A stretch of 64,000 bases of DNA from Lolium rigidum (taxonomy: Eukaryota > Streptophyta > Magnoliopsida > Poales > Poaceae). Within the stretch, counting starts at the first letter, position 1, and every line of letters begins with the position of its first letter. The notes under the pieces are model-generated. The model did not search any database, was not told where the DNA came from, and worked only from the letters and a program-made list of their open reading frames with translations. Where the stretch lies: positions 394,426,249 through 394,490,248 of the forward strand of contig NC_061510.1 of assembly GCF_022539505.1 (NCBI RefSeq), read 5' to 3'. Of this stretch, positions 54,860-64,000 are shown in pieces. The position numbers were made by a program, and so were the translations under genes.

Positions 54860-57800
54860 TTACAACTTATACTAAAGATGAAAAGAGCTCAACAACTTAT
54901 TTAGGTAAGTTCTACGCTGCTCGGTTCTATGATACTAAGGTATGTCACTACTCCTCCACCTCCGTGTCATCAGGTCCGTAGACTATCCCATAGTCTACGC
55001 CTTCCACTCCGCCGGTAAGATCAGGTTCTTCGTAGACCAGCTCGTAGCTTCCTTCTGGTGCTCCATCGTTGATAGCCTCCACTTCGGGATCACAGTCTAG
55101 CAAGGGTGTCGAAAGAAAGTGAGTACAGAGGTACTCAGCAAGTTCTAAAAGAATAAAAGGTGTGTGATGCACTAGCTACGACCATTGATCGGGAAATCGC
55201 AGGTCAATGCATGTTTTGCAAACATTTCTTCAAAAGGTTGCTTTTATTATGAAAACTATGCCCGTCAGTCTTCACAGGTTGACCCGAACTTCGTGGAGTT
55301 CCTTTCCTGCCGCGTTCGCAGTTCCCTTCCCGGAACAAGGAGTGACAGACCACAATTTGATACACTCGCAGAGGTGCGTTACTTTTCCCACAAGAGATCT
55401 CACCCCTTTTGCCATCCGCGAGGGACTTGCCCCCGTTCACACTTCCTTTGGTGTGAGGCCAGGTATAAAGATCCAAGCCCACACCGCCTTCTCCGCGACC
55501 GCAAACCCACCCTTTTGTCCACCCGCACACCTCCGGTAGACTTCCCCGATAATACGGCTTTACTCATGGTGTACTTTGGACAATCCTTCATAGATCGGAA
55601 GAGATTAACATCACCAATGGATGGGGATTTAAAAGGATTTCCCAACCTATTGCGGCAGTGCCTCCGAAGACCCCACCGTCTCCCCGATCCGTTGGCGTGC
55701 GTAAGGGAAAAGATACGACTGGCTTTTCCAGAGCCATTATAGATCTCATGGTCAACGCGGTTTGTACGGCGCTAGAATCACTCGGACGGCATTGGTAATT
55801 TAATCCTAGGGTGATATAACCCATTGCAATGGAACCTCCACCATATCAACACATACCATGGTTCCATTGCCGACCACATAGTCATATTCATAGTTGGAAA
55901 TTAACATTTCATTTGCGATGCAGGAATGATAAGTATATAGCTTTGCATTAAAAGTAGTAGAAGATAATCAAGTTGACATGAGCAAGGGTGAACTTGCCTC
56001 GTGGACTGCGAGATAGTGCGGTTCAATGCGGTTGATGGAACCTCGGACCTCGGGTTCTCAGAAGAAGCATCATTGTCCGGTAAGGACAATGTTATAAAAA
56101 TCCAAATAATGCAATCATGGATGTATTATTTTATGTTGAATCCCTTTACCCCATTGAATTATTACAATTTAGGGTTGTATTTAAGATTTATGTCTTTGAC
56201 GGTAATTTACAATTGATTTAAAAGTATTAATCATTGTAATTCACACAAAGTACAACAATTTAAAGTAACATGAGTTTACTTGGTAATTACCTTAGTCATT
56301 CCAAAATAATTTGAAATTATAGAGTTACCTCTATAGTTTTTGGAATAAAAGGGAATATAGTAGTTTTCTGGGAAAAATTCTCTCGGTTCAAAAGAGATGA
56401 CTTGGAATAATAGAATCTCATTTTGAAATGTTTGAAAATAAGTTTTTGAACTTATTTGAGATTTTTCCTTGAATTTTAAATACAAGGAAATAATAATTGA
56501 AAATTCTAATTGATTATTTAAATTCTGAAAATTCATGATTTTGAATTTGTTTCATAAATTCCATTTCATATTTTATTCTGGTTAAGATTTATTTTTCATT
56601 CATAAATCCAATTTTTATTGGATTTTTAGAGTTGTTTATGATTTATTAAAATTTGGTAAAGTTTTGATCTTTTATTAATTAGAAAAAGACCAAAATATCC
56701 CTTGGACTCATATTGGGCCCAGCCCAATAGACTAAACCAGGGACGGCCCAAATAGGCTGGCCCCCTTTTTGGGTTTGGTGGCGCCGAAGCGGCCCACCAC
56801 TCTCACTCTCACTCGGCCCTCTTCTCACTCGTCTAACCCTAATCTCTGGCGACCCCGAGGCGATGGCGTCGCCGCCATGGCCGCCGCCCTCGCTCCGGCC
56901 ATCACCGGCCTCCCCGCCGTGGCCGGCCTACCGATCTAGAACCGCCTCGAGCGGATCTATCGATCCGTCCGAGCCGTTTCTCTCCTCTCGTCCTCTCTCG
57001 GCGAATCGCCTCGGTCCGGATCTCTCGGAGAATCGCCATGGGCGATCCGGTGATTCTCCGACGAGCTCTCGCCTTCGTCGTCGACGTGTGCGTCTCCGAG
57101 ACCGACCTCGGCGCGGTGCCGCTTGCGGCGCCCGTGCCGTCGTCTCCATGCTGTGTCTGCTCGTGGTGGTGTTCGTCGGCGTAACGCCGGCGACTTCCCG
57201 GCTTTGCAGCCTGCTATGGCCGCGCGGGCATCGCCTCGCCATGCCATAGCTTCGCCTCCAGTGCGCGGGTAAGGTCCTCTCGCTCCTCCTCCTTCTCTTC
57301 CGTGCGCCTCCCTTGCCACTCGTTCTTCTTCCTCCTCATGATCCGTTGCTCCTTGGTGGTCTTGTGATCATCTAGAGTCATACTATTGCTGCGCAATCTT
57401 CATCGTGCTTCGGTTTATCGCAAGCTCATGGTCGGATTACCGCTGCTTGGTACCGGCACATGTCGATTTGCTTGCTATCTATGCTGTGCTTACTTCTCTG
57501 CTCGCTCCTAGCATGCTCTGTACTTGCCATGCTCTACTCGTGCTTGCTCAAAAGCTATCTATTCCATGCTATGCTTGGTTATGACTTGCTTATGCTTACC
57601 GGACTATCATGCTTGCTTGTCTAGGTGTACTTGTGATGCATCTCGTGACACTTGTGTGGGTGCCGTAGTGCCCGTGATATGATTCAAGACTAATTTCGCA
57701 ACCTAATGATCCATTGGATCATTTCTTGCTTGTTGGCAAAACTCTCTCGTGTAGGTTGGCTTGCTATGATTGATCAATTTGATCAATTGTTTGTCGCTGA

Positions 57801-59634
57801 TTGCTTATCGGCTAACACCGTGGTTATATGGTTCACTTATTTGGTGATGCCGATGCTCAAGCATCACCGTGCTCGTTGCTTACTTGCTCTAGTGGCTATG
57901 AATTAAGTTGTATTGCTTAACAAGATGTCTGTTGTCATGCTTAGCATGGATCCGTGATAAATTCATGCTTAGATTACTTAATTATGATGAACTGCTTATG
58001 CGGTGATGATTTAAATGTCTTGCTTGTATATGAGTTTGTCTGTTCATGATTCTTTTACAAGCAATTAAACTCGAATCCATTTCCGGATAGTGATGTGGTT
58101 TATTTGGCTTGCTCTTATTTGGTGCTAAGTGTGATGTGACCTCGGCAGCCTTGCTATCGATCGGTTGCTCACCTAGTGGTTGGATCTTGTTGGCTACTCA
58201 ACTTTGCTTGCATATTAGGGAATCATAGTAAGTATGAATGCCAATATGCTTGCACTGTGAAGAAATCTAGGGTTTCGATGGTTATGTGCCTAGGATTTTC
58301 TGTGTAGTCTATACTAGCTGCTATTTATTGCAATACATCTATCGGTGCTATTCAGTGCATCGGATCTTGCTTCGTGCACAAGATCTCGTATCCGGATGGT
58401 TTCTGTTTTAGTAGCTTTTGATCGGCAAGTAATCCTTGGTGAAAACCAAGTGATGATCTACCCATATGAGCATTTGCTCATTCCATGCTTATGCATATGA
58501 TGGATTAGATCCATTGGATCTCTTCCGAGAACTAGGTATACCTTGTTCCAGACTCCTAGAAAGTAATGCTTTGTTGATGCGGACTTGGGTTTGTTCACGA
58601 CCCTTCACCTCCGGAGCTTGGATGATCTTCTAGGTCACCATGATCTCTCGGTGGCTTGAGGAGTTGTGTGTTGGTTCTGTTCTTGCTCAAGAACAGATGA
58701 ACTCGCTTGTTTTTGCTTCACCCTTACCTGGTGATCTTATCTGGTCGACTGGTCACTGGTTCTAGGGTTTGTGCTCCTTTTATATGATCCCTACTTCTCT
58801 CTCTGCATTGACACACAAGCCTGGCATGCTTGGTGACTATGCTCTTGCATGGCCTTGCTGTTGCTGCCCAACACACTTGAGCTGTGTGCTCTCATATGCT
58901 CGAAACTTGAGCCCCCTGCACTGCTCGGCTTTGGTCTGCTCACTGATCCTATCTTGTGCTCGTCCCTGGTTTTGGACAAGCACAAGTGTACTTGTGACTT
59001 GGTTCTGTCCAAACCGAAGATTGTGTCACTTGCTAACTGTCTAAACTGAATCTTGAGCTAACACTTATATTCGCCGGTGTTTGTGATTTGTTTTGCGAGG
59101 TTTTGAAGTTGAATATGACCAGAATATGTTCTTCAAGCATTTAGTTTAGGTTTTAGTTATAGGAGCAAATTGTAATCTTCATTTTCATTTCTGTTTATTA
59201 TTTATCAATTCTTGTATCAAGAATATTGTAAAGACTATGTATTATGTGTTGATGATCAATAAAGCTCAAGTTTTTGTTTATGAGCTTTTGGATTTATGTA
59301 ATGTTTAAATTCTGAATTACATATTGTATTTATGATTTACTTTGAAATTCAAAGTTGTTTAAATTATGAATTCCATTTATATTGTTCAATGTTTATAGTT
59401 TAATGTATTTACACTTGTCAAATGCAAACATTCCCCAAAGTAACAAGTTACAAAAGAGATCATGTCGAAATTTCCCTAACTCACATTGCCTAACCCTAGA
59501 TGCAAAATGAGAGAGAACCTCGATCCCTCTTAGGTTTAGTTGCAATAAGGCGCGAAAATTTCCCCGTTTTGCAATGAAATGCACATCCCATTTCTAAATC
59601 TACCCTTCGTTGTTCCTATGTTCGGGTTATTACG
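54860..59634 (-). repeat. Probable 3' LTR region of the chromovirus, left end unresolved
   Basis: On the minus strand a polypurine tract AAGGGGAGAGG (59646-59636) is followed by CGTAATAACCCGAACATAGG, taken as an LTR start with TG changed to CG. The region to the left is non-coding in the element's sense. A minus frame at 55172-54948 ends in an acidic tail (GVDYGIVYGPDDTEVEE) of the kind seen in plant gypsy LTRs. I could not find the left terminus or a target duplication, so the start given is approximate and other elements may be included. Confidence 0.45.
56863..57249 (+). other. Antisense GC-rich frame inside the LTR region
   Basis: On the plus strand, CTAACCCTAATCTCTGGCGA precedes ATGGCGTCGCCGCCATGGCC and a 128-codon frame rich in Ser/Pro/Arg, ending near a donor-like GCGGGTAAGG (57266). 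AATAAAG lies 2 kb later at about 59258. The order promoter-like GC island, start, donor, distal polyadenylation signal resembles a transcription unit opposite to the retrotransposon. No known protein. Confidence 0.3.
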
Positions 59635-59667
59635 GCCTCTCCCCTTAACGTAAACTTCGTCCCGAAG

Positions 59668-61174
59668 TTAAGATTGGTACTCGAACATCTCGGGGTAAGA
59701 CTTCCCGAGTTCTTCTTCTGTCTCCCAAGTAGCTTCTCGCTCGAGATGATGTTGCCATTGCACTTTGCGGTATTTGATTGCTCGTTTCTTAATTTCTTCC
59801 ATTGTACTTCTAAGATCTTTTCGAGGCCTTTCCACATAAGTTAGGTCGGATTGCAATTCTATTTCTTCATATGTGATAGGATCATCCGGTGCCTTCAAAC
59901 ATTTTCTCGAGTTGTGAAACATGAAATACATTATGAACTTGACTTAGTTGTGCTCGGTAATTCCAACTCAAAGGATGTTCCTCGATTCACGATCGAGTAT
60001 CTTAAATGGTCCAATATATCGAGGGCTTAACTTTCCTTTCACTCCGAACCTTTTAAGTCCTTTCATTGGGCTAACCTTCGGATAAACCATGTCTCCCACT
60101 TTCGGTTCCCAATCTCTTCTCTTTAAGTCGGCGTAACTCTTCTGACGACTCTGAGCTATCTTGAGTCTATCCCGGATCACCTCGATGACGTCTTGTCTTT
60201 CTTTGATGTAATCCGGCGTAAACTCCTTGTTTTCTCCGGTTTCAAACCAACAAATTGGTGATCTACACTTCCTTCCGTACAATGCTTCGTACGGTGCCAT
60301 CCGAATACTACTCGATAACTATTGTTATATGAGAACTCCGCTAAAGGTAAATGATCCTCCCATGAGCCTCCAAAGTTCAGAGCACAAGCTCTAAGCATGT
60401 CCTCAAGTATCTGATTGGTTCTTTCGGTTTGTCCTCCGGTTTGTGGATGATATGCTGTACTGAAATCCAACTTGGATCCCAAAGATTCTTGTAGTTGTTT
60501 CCAGAATGCTGATGTGAAAATCGAACCTCTATCTGAGACTATCTTCTTTGGTACTCCATGTTTACTCACAATTTCCTTCACATAAATATCCACAAGCTTT
60601 TCTGCGTATCTTTTGTGTTTACGGCTATGAAATGAGCGCTCTTGGTAAGTCTATCCACTATTACCCATATCATATCCTTCCTCTTACTAGTCATTGGTAA
60701 ACCAGGTAACAAAATCCATTCCGATTTCATCCCATTTCCATTCCGGTATCTCTAGTGGTTTGAGTAATCCCGCGAGGACTCGATGTTCTGCCTTCACTCG
60801 TTGACATGTATGACATTCCGAGACATATTGTGCTATTTCTCTTTTCATGTTGTTCCACAGAACATCTCCTTCAAATCCATATACATCTTGGTACTTCCTG
60901 GATGTATGGAATAAGGGGTTTCATGTGCTTCTTTTAATATGATTGACTTCACTCCTGGATCATCTGGTACACAGATCCTTTTCTGGAAATATAATGAATC
61001 AAACTCCCCTAGATGGAATTCCGATGGTTTTCCTTCGCCAATCCTCTTGATTTCCTCTTGAATGAACAAATCATCCGCTTGTTTTCGGATAATCTCATAT
61101 TTCAAGTCTGAGTATATCTCATCCATAATCCTCATGGTTGCTATACTTCCTTTGATATCACCTTGAATAAACAA
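59668..61174 (-). pseudogene. Chromovirus integrase and chromodomain-like tail
   Basis: Zinc-binding His pair (KEAHETPYSIHPGSTKMY, about 60930) with the Cys pair in another frame near 60810 (ECHTCQRVK). Core: KHGVPKKIVSDRGSIFTS with the second Asp, and AYHPQTGGQTERTNQILEDM with the Glu. A frameshift follows SYNNSYRV; the continuation MAPYEALYGRKCRSPICWFE is at 60300. RRDWEPKVGDMVYPKVSP and RYIGPFKILDR follow. The last module (59931-59668) has VERPRKDLRSTMEEIKKRAI and HLEREATWETEEEL, a chromodomain-like end thought to guide integration to marked chromatin. Confidence 0.85.
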
Positions 61175-61583
61175 GATCTGAGCATCTTCTAACTCCTTCC
61201 GAAGTTCCTTTGGAATCTCCCATTCCGTAGGTTGATTCTCCGTACTTTTCCTACTTAGGGCATCTCGCTACTACATTAGCCTTGCCTCGGTGTATAGTTG
61301 ATCTTAAGGTCGTAATCCTTAATCAACTCCAACCATCTCTTCTCGTCTCATGTTTAATTCTTTACGGGTGAAGAAATACTTCAAACTTTTGTGATCGAGT
61401 GTATAACTCACACTTGGATCCATATAGAAATTGTCTCCAACTCTTCAAAGCATACACAACTGCCGCTAACTCGAGATCATGTACTCGGGTAGTTGTGTTC
61501 ATGTGGTTTCAACTTGTCTTGATCCATAAGCTATTACCTTCCGATCTTGCATAAGAACACATCCAAGTCCATTCTTGGAAGCA

Positions 61584-63010
61584 TCACAATACACCGTGTA
61601 ATCCTTTCCGAGTTCGAGAACTGCTAACACCGGTGCTTGTGGTTAACTTATCCTTGAGTGTTTGGAAGCTGGCTTCACACTCATCGATCCACACAAATGG
61701 AGTATTTTTCTTGAGTAACTTGGTCATTGGTCCTGCAATCTTCGAAAATCCCTCTATGAATCTCCGATAATAACCTGCCATACCAAGAAATCCTCGTATT
61801 TCCTTAGCATTTTTAGGTGATTTCCATTCCAATACGGACTGAACCTTGCTTGGATTCACCGCTATGCCTTCTTTGGTTATGACATGTCCAAGAAATTCAA
61901 CACTATCTAACCAAAATTTGCACTTGCTTGAACTTTGCATATAGCTGATGTTCTCTCAAAGTTTGCGTAACTATCTTCAAATGTTTGGCATGTTCTTCTT
62001 TATCTTTGGAATAGATTAAAATATCATCTATGAACACTATCACAAACTTGTCCAAGTACTTCATGAATATCTTGTTCATCAAATTCATGAAAATTGCTGG
62101 TGCATTGGTTAGTCCAAATGGTACAACCAAGTATTCATGGTGTCCATACCTTGATACGAATGCTGTTTTTGGTACATCTTCCTTCTTGATCTTGATTTGA
62201 TGGTATCCTGACCTTAAATCTATCTTCGAGAAGACTCCTGCTCCTTGAACTTGATCAAAAAGATCTTGAATTCTAGGTAAAGGATACTTGTTCTTGATCG
62301 TTACATTGTTCAAATTTCTATAATCTCCACACATTCTCTTTCCTCCATCTCTTTTATCCACAAAAATAACTGGTGTACCCCATGGTGACACACTTTCTTG
62401 AATAAATCCCTTCTGTTCCAGTTCATCTATCTGAGCTTTCGGTTCCACTAACTCCTTTGGCCCCATCTTATATGGTGGTTGTGCTATTGGTGCTTGTGCT
62501 CGGAATCGAGTCGATTGTGAATTCTATCTCTCTATCGGGTGGCATTCCCGGTAGTTCCTTAGGAAATACATCCTTAAATTCATTCACTACAGGAATATCT
62601 TCAATTCTCACTTCCTTCGAGTCGTTGAGTTCCAATCCAATCTCTAATTCACTGTACTTATCTCCTTGGAACACAATTCTACCTCCGATGGAGTCGCGAG
62701 TGATACTGTTTTGTCTCCACGAGTTAATCACCGCTCCATTTTCGGTCAACCAATCCATCCCTAAGATGACCGATATGTCCTTCATGGGTATGATTAATAG
62801 GTCCGCGAAATACACACGAGTCACATATGGTTAGGACTTGTGCTTCTTTCACGTGGGTCACTAAGATCGTTCCCCGCGGATAGGACAGGTTATAGGGGTT
62901 TCTAACTTAGAACATCTAAGCCCGAATTTTTCCACAAATTCCAATGCAAGAAATGATGTGGTTGCTCCAGGTATCAAATAATACTTTGCCGGGATGAGTA
63001 AGAATGCTTA
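61584..63010 (-). pseudogene. Chromovirus protease, reverse transcriptase and RNase H start
   Basis: The protease active site is readable near 62975 as LFDT followed by an extra base before the expected GAT (GATACCTGGAGCAACC), a frameshift inside the catalytic [11 protein letters not shown] follows (about 62757). RT (62466-61903) is well kept: [49 protein letters not shown] and the catalytic FIDDILIYS. Further on come LGHVITKEG and KEIRGFLGMAGYYRRFIEGFS, leading into RNase H, which degenerates after 61600. Frames change at about 62467, 61930 and 61590. Confidence 0.88.
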
Positions 63011-63016
63011 GCGTAC

Positions 63017-64000
63017 CTAAGACTCGTTTGATCCGACTCTTCCGCTTGTTCCAAAGATGTGCAATTCAGCTTTCCATAAGGCTTTCCCTCTTATTGTTGT
63101 TGTTGTTGTAGTTGCGGTTGTTGTTATTGTTGTTGTTATTGTTGTTGTTGCCACCTCGTCCTCCGGAGCTCGTCCACTCCAAGATGACTTGTTTGGACAC
63201 TCCGGCTTAATGTGTCCTTCCTTCCCACAACCATAGCAAATGATTCTGGGTTTTCGACAATCCTTCTGCAAATGACCTCTCAGGCCACAATTGTTGCAGA
63301 TGATCTGGTTAATTGGGTTCTGACTCTGACCTCCCCGATTGTATTGATTACCAGTGGTAGGTCGATATCGAGGTTTGAAACTCCGATCAGGTAGTGGTTT
63401 ACTAATTGGGTACTTCCTTGGCTCTATACGAGCCCTCTTCCTCTCGTCCTCCTGGACTTGCCCGTAGTCATCCTCGAAAGTGATTGCCGAGTCAATCGGT
63501 TCTCGGAATTCGGCAGTTCTTGCCAACCTCAGTTGCATCTTCATGTATGGATTCATGCCTTTCATGAACCGCTTCTTCCGTTTTTCCTCTGTATCTACAT
63601 CTTCAGGTGCATATCTGGATAACCTATTGAAATCCCGAACATACTGCATGATTGGTGCAGTATTCTGTCTCAGTTCTTCAAACTCCCTCTTCTTCAGCTC
63701 CACCACGCTGTCCGGAACATGAGCATCCCGAAACTTCTTCTTAAACTCCTCCCAGGTGAATACCTTATCTGGAGGGTGTACTGCTACAAGGTTCTCCCAC
63801 CATGATGCTGCTGGTCCTGACAACAGATAAGTGGTATATCTGATCTTCTCCTCATCGTTGCAACCAACGGTCTTCAATTTCCGTTCAGTATCCATAAGCC
63901 AATCTTCAGCGTCCATTGGTTCTGGAGCTGATGTGAATGGTAGTGGTCTTGCATTTTGGAAGTCCGATAGTGTTACTCCCTTGCCTTCATTACCCCTCTC
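63017..64000 (-). pseudogene. Chromovirus Gag, 5' end outside window
   Basis: Open from the window edge through the Met at 63916. Capsid-like core: MDAEDWLMDTERKL, SGPAASWWENL, FTWEEFKKKFRDAHVP and RDFNRLSRYAPEDV. Then two CX2CX4HX4C zinc knuckles, CNNCGLRGHLQKDC and CYGCGKEGHIKPEC, which bind element RNA. The knuckles are followed by a triplet microsatellite normally read as Asn codons; here the frame reads Thr/Ile because the frame has slipped, and the protein ends 30 residues later in the wrong frame. The true continuation (GKLNC, LEQ type) is visible in another frame. Confidence 0.85.
63091..63151. repeat. TTG/AAC triplet microsatellite in gag
   Basis: About 20 near-perfect triplets (TTGTTGTTATTG on plus). 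In the gag sense frame these would be AAC/AAT, a polyasparagine linker. Confidence 0.85.

Larger units (their letters stand above)
59636..64000 (-). mobile_element. Ty3/gypsy chromovirus retrotransposon, cut by the window edge
   Basis: Minus-strand order gag, protease, RT, RNase H, integrase, chromodomain-like C-terminus is the gypsy order, and the terminal module marks a chromovirus (Tekay/Del-like). Several frameshifts make it non-autonomous. The 5' LTR and gag start lie beyond 64000. Confidence 0.92.

Overview
This is nuclear DNA from a grass, most likely a Triticeae genome (wheat, barley, rye, Aegilops). The pointers are GC-rich single-exon monocot genes, Stowaway MITEs with TA duplications, grass-type Helitrons ending in CTAG, and long LTR retrotransposons with tRNA-Met or tRNA-Asp primer sites, which together fill most of the window. 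No prokaryotic feature, rRNA, tRNA or CRISPR was seen.

Four genes are supported. (1) A ten-exon tyrosyl-tRNA-synthetase-like gene on the minus strand (CDS 11778 to 5989, 379 aa) has intact GT-AG splicing throughout but eroded catalytic motifs. (2) A two-exon TMEM97/EXPERA-domain membrane protein on the minus strand (21645 to 20690, 161 aa). (3) A single-exon F-box protein on the plus strand (39355-40545, 396 aa). (4) A single-exon plant glycerol-3-phosphate acyltransferase on the minus strand (49039 to 47510, 509 aa). A decayed fragment of a second acyltransferase copy lies at 29037-29508.

Layout. 1-5400: Helitrons, small repeats and a poly(A)-tailed orphan sequence. 5989-12525: TyrRS-like gene with MITEs in its introns. 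13093-13192: assembly gap. 13193-19854: non-autonomous LTR element with 1.5-kb LTRs. 19855-20289: inverted 5' end of a Ty1/copia element. 20690-21773: TMEM97-like gene. 23550-23649: second gap. 23650-28134: remainder of the copia element. 29037-34664: pseudogene, repeats and two abutting Helitrons. 34687-38060: a repeated module and two histidine-rich 66-bp minisatellite arrays. 39355-40545: F-box gene. 42140-44500: second copies of earlier repeats and a hAT transposase remnant. 47510-49147: acyltransferase gene and promoter. 50663-52960: short non-autonomous LTR element. 54860-64000: Ty3/gypsy chromovirus on the minus strand, cut by the window edge.

Two results stand out. The two ends of the copia element are near identical, carry the same 5-bp target duplication (GTATG), but lie in opposite orientations. 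Because the intervening contig is bounded by the two N gaps, it is probably placed backwards in the scaffold. The TyrRS-like gene keeps ten clean exons and an open frame while losing most residues needed for aminoacylation, so it looks like a retained pseudo-enzyme.
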